The notes: generated by a model not told the origin, from the letters alone. DNA of 47,751 bases from an uncultured Helicobacteraceae bacterium (GCA_934668765.1 CAKUOH010000018.1:1-47751); one strand, 5' to 3'; shown: positions 25,432-34,329, counted from the stretch's first letter. Numbers and translations are program-made.

Positions 25432-26595
25432 TTGGACGATTCTAATATTCCATCATTGCAAGATTTGCAGTGCGAATCAAAGCAATCCACAGCCATCCCG
25501 TCATTGCGAGGGAGCGAAGCAATCTATGAATCCACAAGCGATTCAAACAAAAATTCACTCGAATCTAATATAAAAAATCCTCCCTCCCTTGCGAGTGGCG
25601 ATTTTGATTCCCCCACCCTTGCGGAGCGTGATTCCACTACTTTCCCCCTCCCTTGCGGAGGGGGACAAAGGGGGTGGGTAAAATCTAATAAATCTGCCGA
25701 ATCTACACTTGATTCAAATAAATTTACAGGTAATTTGTGCGAATCTAACTACAAATCAAAGCAGGATTCACCAAAAAATATCAAATCTTTTCCGCGCCTA
25801 AATCCACTGCCAGATTCACTACTCGCACTTAAAAAACCTCCCAAGCATTTATTTTACAAAGGCGATTTGTCGCTTTTAGATTCATTTAAAGTCGCCATTG
25901 TCGGCACTCGTGCGCCAAATCCCTATACAAAGACGCTTACTGCCAAACTAGCAAACGCCATCGCAAAGTCCGCCGTTGTGGTGAGTGGCGGGGCTTTGGG
26001 CGTGGATATTATCGCCCACACGCATTCTTTACCGCGCACCATTATGATTGCGCCGTCATCGCTTGATATAATCTATCCACGCGAAAATGCGCAAATTATT
26101 CAAAAGATTTATGACTCTGCGCTAGTTTTGAGCGAATATGAGAGCGGTTACATTCCACAAAAATACAGCTTTTTGCAGCGCAATCGCATTGTCATTGCGT
26201 TAAGTGATATTGTGATTTTGCCACAGGGCGACATAAAAAGCGGGACAAGTTCTAGTGCGAAATACGCGCTTACGCTAGGCAAACCCATTTTTACGCTCCC
26301 GCATAGATATGATGAAAGCACCCTTACAAACGCGCTTTTAGCGCGTGGCAAAGCTAGGGCGATTTATAATATTAGTGATTTTGTAAATGAGTATATTGCG
26401 CCAAATGCAAACGAATCTTTGTGTAAATCTGCGATAGATTCGGGCGAATCTAGCTACGAATCCGATGAAATTTTAGCCTTTTGCGCAAAAAATCCTAGCT
26501 TTGAGGACGCATTCGCAAAGTTTGGTAATGTGATTTTAGAGTATGAGTTTAGCGGACGCTTGGTGCGCGAAAACAACATAATTCGCGTGAAATGA
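25432..26595 (+). CDS. dprA: DNA-processing protein DprA with a repeat-encoded N-terminal extension
   Basis: 387 residues from TTG 25432. DprA loads RecA on incoming single-stranded DNA during natural transformation. The core begins near residue 118 (KSFPRLNPLPDSLLAL) and shows the Rossmann motifs VAIVGTRAPNPYTKT, VVSGGALGVDIIAH, LSEYESGY and QRNRIVIALSDIVILPQ, with a winged-helix-like end (FEDAFAKFGNVILEYEFSGR). H. pylori DprA is about 266 residues and starts at this core. The first ~115 residues here come from a GTCATTGCGA repeat (25498-25528) and three GC-rich repeats (25579-25686). No ATG lies in frame before the core's VAIVGTR, so translation must start at a non-ATG codon upstream, through the repeats. 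It overlaps ruvX by four bases. Confidence 0.9.
   Translation: MDDSNIPSLQDLQCESKQSTAIPSLRGSEAIYESTSDSNKNSLESNIKNPPSLASGDFDSPTLAERDSTTFPLPCGGGQRGWVKSNKSAESTLDSNKFTGNLCESNYKSKQDSPKNIKSFPRLNPLPDSLLALKKPPKHLFYKGDLSLLDSFKVAIVGTRAPNPYTKTLTAKLANAIAKSAVVVSGGALGVDIIAHTHSLPRTIMIAPSSLDIIYPRENAQIIQKIYDSALVLSEYESGYIPQKYSFLQRNRIVIALSDIVILPQGDIKSGTSSSAKYALTLGKPIFTLPHRYDESTLTNALLARGKARAIYNISDFVNEYIAPNANESLCKSAIDSGESSYESDEILAFCAKNPSFEDAFAKFGNVILEYEFSGRLVRENNIIRVK
25498..25528. repeat. GTCATTGCGA-family repeat inside dprA
   Basis: CCGTCATTGCGAGGGAGCGA and then AGCAATCTATG; translated in frame as PSLRGSEAIYES. Confidence 0.75.
25579..25686. repeat. Cluster of three GC-rich repeats inside dprA
   Basis: Two partial copies (CCTCCCTTGCGAGTGGCG near 25580; CCACCCTTGCGGAGCGTG near 25613) and one full copy at 25644-25680. 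Peptides PPSLASGDFDS, SPTLAERDS and PLPCGGGQRGWV. The three copies are read in two different frames, yet none creates a stop. Confidence 0.85.
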
Positions 26596-26966
26596 TAGCA
26601 ATCGACTTTGGGTTAAAGCGCATAGGCGTAGCGTGGAAATGTGGAGAGTTAATCCTCCCGCTCCCTGCGATACAATTTAATACTCCTGTGCAAGTAGCAA
26701 GTGAATTGCAAGGCATTTTAGGCGAGAAAAAAGCGCGGATTTTGATTGTTGGCAAAGTGCGCGAAGATTTGCAAGGCGCGTTAGATGAGGTTTTGAATGC
26801 GCTAGATTTTGGTGGCGAAATCGCCTTTGTCGATGAGAATTTAAGCTCTAAAGAAGCCGAGCTACACATAAATGGACGCAAAAAAAGCAAAAAACTCCGC
26901 AAAGATGGGAGTTTAGATAGTCTATCTGCGATGATAATTTTGGAACGATATTTGGGTGGAATCTAA
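26592..26966 (+). CDS. ruvX: RuvX/YqgF family RNase H-fold nuclease (pre-16S rRNA processing)
   Basis: 124 residues. YqgF-type protein linked to the final maturation of the 16S rRNA 5' end. The N-terminal MIAIDFGLKRIGVAW supplies the first catalytic Asp, and FVDENLSSKEAELH and DSLSAMIILERYL carry the others. Length is normal. The dprA-ruvX pair is conserved in Helicobacter and Campylobacter. Confidence 0.92.
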   Translation: MIAIDFGLKRIGVAWKCGELILPLPAIQFNTPVQVASELQGILGEKKARILIVGKVREDLQGALDEVLNALDFGGEIAFVDENLSSKEAELHINGRKKSKKLRKDGSLDSLSAMIILERYLGGI

Positions 26967-27048
26967 TAGCGAAGAATTTAAATGATTTTCTAGCGATTCG
27001 TAGTTTTTTTGTATTTTTATAAACCCTCTTGCGTTTTTAGATTCAACT

Positions 27049-27057
27049 TGCTAGAAT
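27049..27057 (+). promoter_or_regulatory. Extended -10 promoter of the trp leader
   Basis: TGCTAGAAT, start near 27063, about 300 bases before trpB and 30 before the leader peptide. Confidence 0.55.
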
Positions 27058-27093
27058 TTCGCGCAAATTTTTAAATATATAAAGGACAAAGGC

Positions 27094-27246
27094 GTGATTG
27101 GTGATAAAATCAGCGCATTTAGCAAAACTCATTTGTTAGATTTAGCACAGCGCAATGCTATAAATCACGCCACATTTACCCAAAATTCAATCCATTCAGC
27201 TTTCTTTTGGTGGTGCGCTTTCCGCACCAAAATTCTACATTTTTAA
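27094..27246 (+). CDS. trpL: Putative trp leader peptide with tandem Trp codons
   Basis: 50 codons from GTG 27094, with AAAGGA eight to ten bases ahead. Near the end it contains FFWWCAFRTK; the two Trp codons are TGG-TGG at 27208-27213. Trp is the rarest amino acid, so adjacent Trp codons in a small frame just upstream of a tryptophan synthase gene are the classic sign of an attenuation leader. The second Trp codon overlaps the left arm of a hairpin. The leader is longer than the E. coli one (14 residues); a shorter start inside the frame is possible. Confidence 0.6.
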   Translation: MIGDKISAFSKTHLLDLAQRNAINHATFTQNSIHSAFFWWCAFRTKILHF

Positions 27247-27273
27247 CCATAACGCATAGTTATATTTGGCGCG
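27212..27273 (+). promoter_or_regulatory. Trp attenuator: pause hairpin and alternative antiterminator pairing
   Basis: Hairpin 1: GGTGCG (27212-27217) pairs with CGCACC (27223-27228) across a 5-base loop and includes part of the second Trp codon. Its right arm, extended to CGCACCAAA (27223-27231), can instead pair with TTTGGCGCG (27265-27273) at eight of nine positions; the latter reaches the base of the downstream terminator stem. A ribosome stalled at the Trp codons would block hairpin 1 and favour the second pairing. Confidence 0.5.
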
Positions 27274-27322
27274 AATCAAGCAAGATTCACGCGAGATTTA
27301 ACAAATCTTGCTAGATTCTTTT
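27273..27322 (+). terminator. Intrinsic terminator of the trp attenuator
   Basis: GAATC (27273-27277) pairs with GATTC (27314-27318) and AGCAAGATT (27279-27287) with AATCTTGCT (27304-27312): 14 pairs with one A-A mismatch, followed by TTTT (27319-27322). It lies between the leader peptide and trpB. Confidence 0.55.
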
Positions 27323-27369
27323 AGGGCGTTTTTGGCACAATTTACATTTTAAATTTTAAAGGACAACAA

Positions 27370-28587
27370 ATGAAAAAAGACATTAAAAAGCCTTATTTAA
27401 AGGCATTCCCAAATGAAAAGGGATTTTTTGGTAAGTTTGGCGGGGCATTCGTGCCAGAAGCAATCACGGTGCAGATGAAACAAATAAATGAAGCATATCA
27501 GCTAATTGCGCAAAATAGCGACTTTATCGCGGAATTGCGCAAGATTCGCAAACATTTTCAAGGGCGTCCAACGCCCATTTATTTCGCGCATAATCTCACC
27601 CAAAAGCTAGGCGGTGCGGGGATTTATCTCAAACGCGAGGATTTGAATCACACGGGCGCACACAAGCTAAATCATTGTATGGGCGAGGGACTTTTGGCGA
27701 AATTTATGGGCAAAAAGAAGCTTATCGCTGAGACGGGCGCAGGACAGCACGGCGTGGCGTTAGCCACTGCGGCGGCGTATTTTGGAATGGAATGCGAGAT
27801 TTATATGGGCGAAGTGGATATAAAAAAAGAGTATCCAAATGTCGTGCGAATGAAGATTTTAGGTGCGAAAGTTGTGCCTGTGAGTGCTGGAGCAAAAACG
27901 CTAAAAGAAGCCGTAGATGCGGCGTTTGAAGCGTATCTAGCCGACCCGATAAACTCAATGTATGCAATCGGTAGCGTGGTAGGACCACATCCATTTCCTA
28001 AAATCGTCCGTGATTTTCAAGCGGTGGTGGGCTTTGAGGCGAGAGAACAATTCATTGAAATGACAGGCGAACTACCAGACGCCGTCATCGCGTGTGTGGG
28101 CGGCGGAAGCAATGCTATGGGGATTTTTAGCGGATTTATCGAAGATGAGTTTGTCGAGCTAGTGGGCGTAGAGCCGCGTGGCAGGGGCGAAAAGATGGGC
28201 GAACACGCCGCGAGTCTCAGCTATGGAAGCGAGGGCATAATGCACGGCTTTAACTCCATAATGCTAAAAGATACGGAGGGCAATCCCGCACCTGTGCATA
28301 GCATAGCAAGTGGATTAGACTATCAAAGCGTGGGACCAGAACACGCCTACTTGCACGAAATCGGGCGCACAAAGGTTGAATCCATAAGCGACAAAGAAGC
28401 GATTGAAGCGTTTTTTGCATTAAGCAAAAGTGAGGGGATAATCCCAGCCATCGAATCCGCCCACGCAGTGGCTTACGCGCTCAAAATCGCCCCAAATCTA
28501 AAAGGCAAAAAAATCCTTGTAAATCTAAGTGGCAGGGGCGATAAGGATATAGACTTTGTAGTGGAAAATTATGGGTATGGCGTTTAG
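27370..28587 (+). CDS. trpB: Tryptophan synthase beta subunit
   Basis: 405 residues, with AAAGGAC before the ATG. The PLP enzyme that joins indole and serine to make tryptophan. Visible: [10 protein letters not shown] near the start, [14 protein letters not shown] with the PLP-binding Lys, [17 protein letters not shown] with the catalytic Glu, [13 protein letters not shown] for the phosphate, and [11 protein letters not shown] at the end. Length and motifs are those of TrpB1, which usually works with TrpA. No trpA or other trp gene is nearby, upstream or downstream, so it stands alone, with an attenuator-like leader. It could use free indole from gut microbes, or pair with a TrpA encoded elsewhere; the sequence cannot decide. 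Confidence 0.93.
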   Translation: MKKDIKKPYLKAFPNEKGFFGKFGGAFVPEAITVQMKQINEAYQLIAQNSDFIAELRKIRKHFQGRPTPIYFAHNLTQKLGGAGIYLKREDLNHTGAHKLNHCMGEGLLAKFMGKKKLIAETGAGQHGVALATAAAYFGMECEIYMGEVDIKKEYPNVVRMKILGAKVVPVSAGAKTLKEAVDAAFEAYLADPINSMYAIGSVVGPHPFPKIVRDFQAVVGFEAREQFIEMTGELPDAVIACVGGGSNAMGIFSGFIEDEFVELVGVEPRGRGEKMGEHAASLSYGSEGIMHGFNSIMLKDTEGNPAPVHSIASGLDYQSVGPEHAYLHEIGRTKVESISDKEAIEAFFALSKSEGIIPAIESAHAVAYALKIAPNLKGKKILVNLSGRGDKDIDFVVENYGYGV

Positions 28588-28788
28588 GGCGATTGGATTT
28601 TTGGTGGTTTTATAGGATTCTTTGTGTTTAAACCTAGATAGATGCTCTAATCTTATCTTGTGCTTTCACACTCCACCAAGTGGATTGCTTTGCAAAAAAC
28701 CGCAAAACAAGCAAGGCGCAGTTTCTTTATCCAAATCGCCTAAAAATATTTCTGCGCTAGATTTGCATAAATCTAAAAATGACTCGTC

Positions 28789-28823
28789 ATTGCTTTGGCG
28801 ATTCAACGAATCGCCAAAGCAAT
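28789..28823. repeat. Perfect 16-bp inverted repeat
   Basis: ATTGCTTTGGCGATTC (28789-28804), loop AAC, then GAATCGCCAAAGCAAT (28808-28823). It is built from the ends of the GTCATTGCGA-family element and would form a very stable stem in RNA or as a cruciform. Confidence 0.85.
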
Positions 28824-28934
28824 CCAATCCCCGCGAATCTAAAAGGCATATAAACCAAATGTTGCAAAATTGAATCAATAAATCATTTTTAGAATCTAAC
28901 CACAGATTCGCCTTTGATTCACAAGTCTCATTAG

Positions 28935-29004
28935 CGGATTGCTTTGGGCGAAAGCCATCGCAATGACGATTCGCCCCATTTTGTCATTGCAAGATTTTGC
29001 AATG
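28935..29004. repeat. Two adjacent GTCATTGCGA-family repeats
   Basis: CGGATTGCTTTGGGCGAAAG then CCATCGCAATGAC (28935-28967), followed by GTCATTGCAAGATTTTGCAA then TG (28983-29004). Confidence 0.7.
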
Positions 29005-29141
29005 CAAAGGCGTGGCAAAACGAAGATTCTTTAACTATCCACGAATCACAAAAAAGCACAAATTACCCAAAATCATTCGCTCTTGCGCCCTAAACGCTAC
29101 TTGATAAAATCACAAGTATGAAAAATCCACCACAAATTCCG

Positions 29142-31241
29142 CTAAAATCTTTTCTTATTCACATCATCTAATATTTCTTTTGCGATGTTATTTACGCCAT
29201 TTGTGATTTCATTAGTCTCATTTGCCACCTCAACATTGCCTTGAGTAGAGGATTGCAACTCGATTATAGATTCGTTTATTTGATTCAAAGCATCGGTTTG
29301 CTCTTGTATGTTTTCGCTCATTTCATTGACGGATTGCACGAGAATGCTTACATTTGAATCAATCTCACTTAGCGATTTGTTTGTCCGTTCGGCAAGTTTG
29401 CGGACCTCATCGGCGACTACGGCAAATCCTCGCCCGTGCACTCCCGCACGCGCCGCTTCTATCGCTGCATTTAGTGCTAAGAGATTCGTTTGGTCGGCAA
29501 TATCTTTTATGATTTTTACGACATCTTTAATTTTATCGGCTTGTTGTGTGCATTCATTTGTCTTATCGCTGACATTACGCATAGATTGGTTGATTTCCTG
29601 CACTGCTGAAGCAGACTGCTCTAGTGAAGTGGCTTGTTTTTTTGCGCTTTTGTTTAATTTGTCCATTGATTGTTTTAGCGTTGTGGATTGCGCTTCTAGC
29701 TCTTGGGCAAAATGCGCCGAATCTTTTAGCATAGCGACAATAGAATCGCCCAAACTATTCACGGCATTTTCCAGCCCCTGCGGATTTGCGATGCGTGGCG
29801 TAAAGTCATTTTGCTGATATGCAAAAAATACTTTCGCAGCATTATTTAAATTACCACCCACGAGATTATATAGCGTATTACTCATTTCATTAAGAGAATC
29901 TTTTAATTTGTTTGTTTGCGGATTTAGGCTGATAGATTCGACTGTGCCACCAAATCGTCCGTCCTTTGCTTTTTGCACTAAATCCATCACTTCTTTCACT
30001 ACCTGCGAATCCGCATCGATAGATTTTTGCGTCCGCTCAATATTTTTGTTTAGCGTTATGCCCATTTCGCCTAGCTCGTCATAGGGATTGACGATATGTA
30101 TTGTTTGTGGTTTGGTGGTGGATTCGTAATTCAAATATTTAAAAACTTCGTGCAATTTGTCGCCAATCTTGTGGATTCGGCTAACTAATCGAACTCTAAT
30201 ATACCACGACATTATCACTGCAATCACAACAAGTGCTATGATAGTTACAAAGATGATGATATTACGCAACGATCTCACAGGCTCTAGCACGGAATCTTCT
30301 GGCGCATTTAGCACCATACTCCAATATGTCCCGCTACCGGGCGTTACTTCAAATGAATGCACACTAGCATATCCTGTTTTACCTGCCACAGAACGATAGA
30401 GGACAATGCCATTTTGATGTGCTTGTGCGATTTGCGTGAGGTTTTTTGCCGTGGGCGATGGATTGACATCAAGTAGCTTTTTGCCGTGCAAATCTGTATT
30501 GTTGTGGATTATTAGCGTCCCATCGTCCGTTAGCACAAATGGCAATGCTCCCTTAATATGCCCCTTTGCAAGTCCATCAATAATCATTTGGCGGATAGGA
30601 TTCATACGAATCACAACGCCAATCACGCCAATGACTTCATTTCCGCGCAAAAGCGGAATATTTATAGAGATTCCATACATATGATTTTTATTTACGATTT
30701 TGCTATCTGGTGGCGAAACGGCGATTTTTTTCGTGGCAAATGCCTTTGCCAAGCCCCTAAAACTCAAAATCACAGGGTCTGCTTTGATGATTTTGCCCGG
30801 TGCTGATAGATTGTTTTGGGGAGCTTCTGCGAGTATCAAAAAGTCGCCATTAGGCAATCTATGCTTTGAATCAACGATATTTTCTCCCTTAAACGCGCTT
30901 TGATTTTTTAAATAAAGATAAGTCCAAGACGCTGCAACATTTGAATCCAGCGCACCTAGCACGATATTTGCCATCATTGATTGATTACGCACGGAGTTGA
31001 TTTGCTCATCAATGGGTGCTTGTATGGTTTTGATACTAGCTACCGCATCACCAATCAAACCTACCATATAGTTAACATAAGTATTTGTGATACTCTCAAT
31101 GAGGGCGTTGCTCTCTTTAAACTGAATATCCGAGCTACGCATATAAATAATCGCTGCCATAGTCGCCAAAAACAAAAACACCACGCCATTGATAAAAAGC
31201 ACCATTCTTGCTGATAATTTCAATCTCTTAAGTAATGCCAT
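29142..31241 (-). CDS. Methyl-accepting chemotaxis protein with a dCache-type sensor
   Basis: 699 residues. Membrane segments near residues 10-30 and 318-342 enclose a periplasmic sensor of about 280 residues, with dCache-like phrases ([20 protein letters not shown] and [22 protein letters not shown]). A HAMP-like linker follows, then the cytoplasmic signalling hairpin with the invariant tip [20 protein letters not shown] and [16 protein letters not shown], which binds CheA/CheW. There is no C-terminal CheR/CheB-binding pentapeptide; it ends in DDVNKKRF. Similar in layout to H. pylori TlpA/TlpC. The ligand cannot be read from the sequence. AAAGGAC precedes ATG 31241. Confidence 0.92.
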   Translation of the reverse strand: MALLKRLKLSARMVLFINGVVFLFLATMAAIIYMRSSDIQFKESNALIESITNTYVNYMVGLIGDAVASIKTIQAPIDEQINSVRNQSMMANIVLGALDSNVAASWTYLYLKNQSAFKGENIVDSKHRLPNGDFLILAEAPQNNLSAPGKIIKADPVILSFRGLAKAFATKKIAVSPPDSKIVNKNHMYGISINIPLLRGNEVIGVIGVVIRMNPIRQMIIDGLAKGHIKGALPFVLTDDGTLIIHNNTDLHGKKLLDVNPSPTAKNLTQIAQAHQNGIVLYRSVAGKTGYASVHSFEVTPGSGTYWSMVLNAPEDSVLEPVRSLRNIIIFVTIIALVVIAVIMSWYIRVRLVSRIHKIGDKLHEVFKYLNYESTTKPQTIHIVNPYDELGEMGITLNKNIERTQKSIDADSQVVKEVMDLVQKAKDGRFGGTVESISLNPQTNKLKDSLNEMSNTLYNLVGGNLNNAAKVFFAYQQNDFTPRIANPQGLENAVNSLGDSIVAMLKDSAHFAQELEAQSTTLKQSMDKLNKSAKKQATSLEQSASAVQEINQSMRNVSDKTNECTQQADKIKDVVKIIKDIADQTNLLALNAAIEAARAGVHGRGFAVVADEVRKLAERTNKSLSEIDSNVSILVQSVNEMSENIQEQTDALNQINESIIELQSSTQGNVEVANETNEITNGVNNIAKEILDDVNKKRF

Positions 31242-31322
31242 ATAATGTCCTTTCTTTTATAAATCTGCAAAAACCCACCTTAACAAGTTTTTTGTATAAA
31301 TTTTGATTTCTGCAGTTTGAGT

Positions 31323-31328
31323 ATTGTA
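31323..31328 (-). promoter_or_regulatory. Possible -10 box of the chemoreceptor
   Basis: TACAAT on the minus strand, about 82 bases before the start codon; no clear -35, as is normal for this group. Confidence 0.35.
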
Positions 31329-31683
31329 TCTAAAATTTATGTTTTTTTAGATGTAAAATGAAATTATTTTTTAGAGATTCCTCTAAATTTAGATAATCTA
31401 TGCTTTGCATATCTCATTTTGCTTGCAATAGTGCTAGATTCTAACTTTGCAAAGTTAGATTTGTGGATTTTTGTCGTTTTTTATTGCAAATCCCAAGTCC
31501 GCCAAAATGGACACAATGATAAATTCACAGACAGAGTCTTCTTTGAAATCATTATTATCCAAAAGCGCGAGATTAAAACTTTGAAGCATTATGTGGCATA
31601 ATCAAAAGTCCCTTTTTAATAAAATAAAAATGCGAAATTATAGCAGAATTTGGCTTTTGTGCGAAGTGTATTTTGCGGCGTTT

Positions 31684-31720
31684 GGATTGCCACGAAGTCG
31701 TGCCGACTTCTTGCAATGAC
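31684..31720. repeat. GTCATTGCGA-family repeat abutting a gene remnant
   Basis: GGATTGCCACGAAGTCGTGC then CGACTTCTTGCAATGAC; GAAGTCG/CGACTTC forms an internal 7-bp stem. Its right end is exactly where the remnant reading frame (from 31720) begins. The rest of 31242-31683 is AT-rich and I see no gene in it. Confidence 0.7.
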
Positions 31721-31934
31721 GAAACAATAGATTTGATTGTTAAAAGCAAGTGAAGCTAAAATTGCTGATGCGCAAAAAATTGCAGTTGCAATCAATGAAA
31801 ATATCAACAATAGCAATGATGCACAAACTTTAACAGATGAATAGCCAATCAAGCGTTAAATCAAACGCTAATTGATTTAAATACAAATAGCACAGATTTA
31901 AGCAAGGCAAAGAAAGCATTAAAGCGAGTTTAAA
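31720..31934 (+). pseudogene. Frameshifted fragment of an unknown coiled, Ala/Asn-rich protein
   Basis: From 31741 one frame reads LKASEAKIADAQKIAVAINE and on to NSNDAQTLTDE before a stop at 31843-31845. From 31845 the -1 frame continues in the same style: ANQALNQTLIDLNTNSTDLS and then KAKKALKRV, to a stop at 31932-31934. Both halves are helical and Ala/Asn/Lys-rich, as in stalk regions of surface adhesins, so a single-base loss in one former gene is likely. The 5' part is missing: the frame meets a repeat at 31720. It is not recognised as any named family. Confidence 0.5.
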
Positions 31935-31960
31935 TGCGTCTTAATGCTTTCATATAGGCT

Positions 31961-33328
31961 TTAAAGCCAAAAGAAATACGCCAAAGTAGCGATGATAATG
32001 GCGCAGAAAATATTTAGCCAAATGCCTACCTTTATCATCTGGCTTTGCTTAATGTAGCCTGTGCCGAAAACTATGGCGTTTGGCGGAGTTGCCACAGGAA
32101 GCATAAAGGCACAACTTGCACCTATGGCGATGATGAGCGCAAGTCCAAGTGGTGGCGCACCCAAAGAATCAGCTATGGATATGAAAAGTGGCACTAAAAG
32201 TGCGGCTGATGCGGTGTTGGAAGTAAATTCGGTTAAGAAAACGATAAAAAACGCCACAACAAGCCCGATTAAAAACAAATGTCCGCCTTGAACTATTGAT
32301 ATGACAGCATCTGCCATTACTTTGCTTGCCCCTGAGTCTTTTAAAAGCACACTTAAAGTGATACCGCCACCAAAGAGCATTAAAACACCCCAATCGGTAT
32401 TTTCTTGGAGTTTTTTCCAGCTTACCACTTTGAATGAACATACTAAAACGGCTGCAAATATGGCTATGACACTATCAAAGGACGCCATTTTCTTTTCAAG
32501 TCCTAAAAATCCAGAAAAAATCGGATTTATTTGAGCACTAAATATCCAGCACAAGGCAATGAAAGCAAAAATTCCCAAAGTAAGCCACTTTTGGCGTGTC
32601 ATTGCGATTTTATCATCTATGTTAATATTTACCTTGTAGTTTAAATTCGGCTTTAGGACAAAGAAAAGCACAGCTATCATTAGTGGCATAAAAATGATAA
32701 CGATAGGAATGCCGTATTTAAGCCACTCAGCAAAGCTTATATGTAAGTTTGTGGCAAGTATAGCGTTAGGCGGTGTGCCTACGAGTGTGCCTATACCACC
32801 TATACTAGCACTAAATGCTATGCCAAGTAGCACGAAAGCGTAAGTAGTAGGGCTTTCTTTAAAGCTGATTTGTGAGAGCATACCGATAGCAAGGGGCAGC
32901 ATCATCGCCGCTGTGGAAGTGTTGCTCATCCACATCGACAAAAAGGCGGTTATGGAAAAGATATAAAGCACCGCTAACTTAAAATTGCCCTTTGCGAAAA
33001 GCAAAATGCGTTGAGCGATGATTTTATCAAGCTCTTGATGGTGCATAGCAGCAGCAAGTGCGAAACCACCGAAAAACAAAAAGATAGTTGGGTCTGAAAA
33101 GCCGTGCAGAGCGGTTTTGGTGCTCATTAGCCCTGTGGCTACGGCTAAAACGGGGATTAAAATAGCCGTAATGGTCGTATGCAAGGCTTCTGTGAGCCAC
33201 AAAACAGCGATGAAAACAAGTATAGCCAAGCCTTGATTTACCTTTGTTTCAAAGGGTAGCATATAAAGCAGGGCGATAAATAGCACAATATCCACTAGCA
33301 CAATGGCAGTTTTGATAGAATTTGACAT
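31961..33328 (-). CDS. DASS/SLC13-family anion (di-/tricarboxylate) transporter
   Basis: 455 residues with about 11-12 membrane segments. The two Ser-Asn-Thr signatures that bind sodium and the carboxylate substrate are present: MWMSNTSTAAMMLPLA in the first half and EFTSNTASAALLVPL in the second. GGIGTLVGTPPNAI and MLPVATPPNAIVFGTGYIK are the matching hairpin-loop regions. Members import C4-dicarboxylates, citrate or sulfate with sodium; which anion cannot be told. The gene has a good promoter (33374-33382) and an AAGGAG site. It nearly lacks the GAATC words that fill neighbouring genes, which suggests recent acquisition. Confidence 0.88.
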   Translation of the reverse strand: MSNSIKTAIVLVDIVLFIALLYMLPFETKVNQGLAILVFIAVLWLTEALHTTITAILIPVLAVATGLMSTKTALHGFSDPTIFLFFGGFALAAAMHHQELDKIIAQRILLFAKGNFKLAVLYIFSITAFLSMWMSNTSTAAMMLPLAIGMLSQISFKESPTTYAFVLLGIAFSASIGGIGTLVGTPPNAILATNLHISFAEWLKYGIPIVIIFMPLMIAVLFFVLKPNLNYKVNINIDDKIAMTRQKWLTLGIFAFIALCWIFSAQINPIFSGFLGLEKKMASFDSVIAIFAAVLVCSFKVVSWKKLQENTDWGVLMLFGGGITLSVLLKDSGASKVMADAVISIVQGGHLFLIGLVVAFFIVFLTEFTSNTASAALLVPLFISIADSLGAPPLGLALIIAIGASCAFMLPVATPPNAIVFGTGYIKQSQMIKVGIWLNIFCAIIIATLAYFFWL

Positions 33329-33725
33329 TAAAACTCCTTGAAAAGATTTGTTTATTACTAAGACATAAGATAAATTATAACATTTAAGGTGGATTAGAAT
33401 TTAAATGTTTGTTTGAATCTTAATTTTTTTAAGAAAAAGTTGTTTCAAAAATATACATAAAAATTTAGCGCAACAAATGCTCTAACACATCTATAAGCAA
33501 TATAAAAGTTTATTTAGAATGTGATTTGCACGATGAAAACAAGTATATGATTCACTCTAAAATCTCAAAGAAACTAAATTTCGTTCAATTTTATTGTATT
33601 TTTCTGCAAACTTTGATTTGTGCCAAATCTCGCAATGACAAGATAATGAAAATCCAAAAATTTCACAATTATTTCACAATTCGCCACTAAAATTTCGCCC
33701 ACAATTTTAAAATCAAAGGATAAAA
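33329..33725. other. Intergenic region with a divergent promoter and possible gene remnant
   Basis: 397 bases, very AT-rich. It contains the transporter promoter, an open stretch near 33480-33650 that reads ISNIKVYLECDLHDENKYMI with no recognisable family or start, and the tail of a GTCATTGCGA repeat (TCTCGCAATGACAAG at 33629-33643). Tandem TTTCACAATTA/TTTCACAATTC sits at 33660-33681, just ahead of the next gene. Confidence 0.5.
33374..33382 (-). promoter_or_regulatory. Extended -10 promoter of the DASS transporter
   Basis: TGTTATAAT on the minus strand: consensus -10 with TG extension, start near 33368, about 40 bases before the ATG. Confidence 0.65.
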
Positions 33726-34280
33726 ATGGGAATTTCTAAAAAAAGCTGGATGAATATTCATTTATATTTGAGCTTGTTTTTCTTGCCAATGTGCGTGATT
33801 TATGTGCTTACAGGCATCGGCTATATATTTGACTTGAAAGATGGCGCGGGGGCGAAAATCTATGAATTTACCGTGCCAAATCCACCGCAAAAAGGGGCTG
33901 AATCCGCGCTGATGATTGAAATGCTAAAAGCAAATAACCTAAAAATCCCCGCAAATACGGAAGTCAAAATTCAAAAAGGCAATCCTACGATGGGTAGTGT
34001 GAGCTACGCCGTTTCGCTTGAATCTGATAGAAAAAGCGGTGAGCTAAAGCTAAAAGTTATCGATAGAAGTCTATATGGTATTTTGGTGCTAATGCACAAG
34101 GCAAAGGGCGCGGTGTATTTTAATATCGTGGCGGTGTGCTTCGCGCTGTCGTTAGCGATTTTCTATCTTTCGGGGTTAATTATGACTTCATTTTGCAAAA
34201 ATAAGCGCAAAAGCGCGGGAATCGCGATTGCGCTTGGATTTGCAATCACGGCAATCGCAGTGTATTTGAGTGCGTTTTAA
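33726..34280 (+). CDS. PepSY-associated-type membrane protein
   Basis: 184 residues. Membrane segments at about 12-32, 133-155 and 163-183. The N-terminal KSWMNIHLYLSLFFLPMCVIYVLTGIGY resembles the first helix of PepSY_TM proteins, often linked to iron reduction or uptake, and a periplasmic domain of about 95 residues follows. Short for the family and without other PepSY partners nearby, so the function is open. AAAGGATAAAA precedes the ATG. Confidence 0.6.
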   Translation: MGISKKSWMNIHLYLSLFFLPMCVIYVLTGIGYIFDLKDGAGAKIYEFTVPNPPQKGAESALMIEMLKANNLKIPANTEVKIQKGNPTMGSVSYAVSLESDRKSGELKLKVIDRSLYGILVLMHKAKGAVYFNIVAVCFALSLAIFYLSGLIMTSFCKNKRKSAGIAIALGFAITAIAVYLSAF

Positions 34281-34329
34281 ATAAAGAGCGGAAGTAGCTT
34301 TAAATTGGCATAAATCTTGCGAATCTTAT

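Larger units (their letters stand above)
28588..29141. other. Intergenic region with several GTCATTGCGA-family repeats
   Basis: 554 bases between trpB and the chemoreceptor stop. It holds the perfect hairpin at 28789-28823 and repeats at 28935-29004. Short frames on both strands are repeat-encoded and not supported as genes. Confidence 0.7.

Noticed and set aside
33660..33681. Tandem TTTCACAATT as a Fur or NikR operator
   Set aside because: Does not fit the known dyad consensus; two short AT-rich repeats are not enough.
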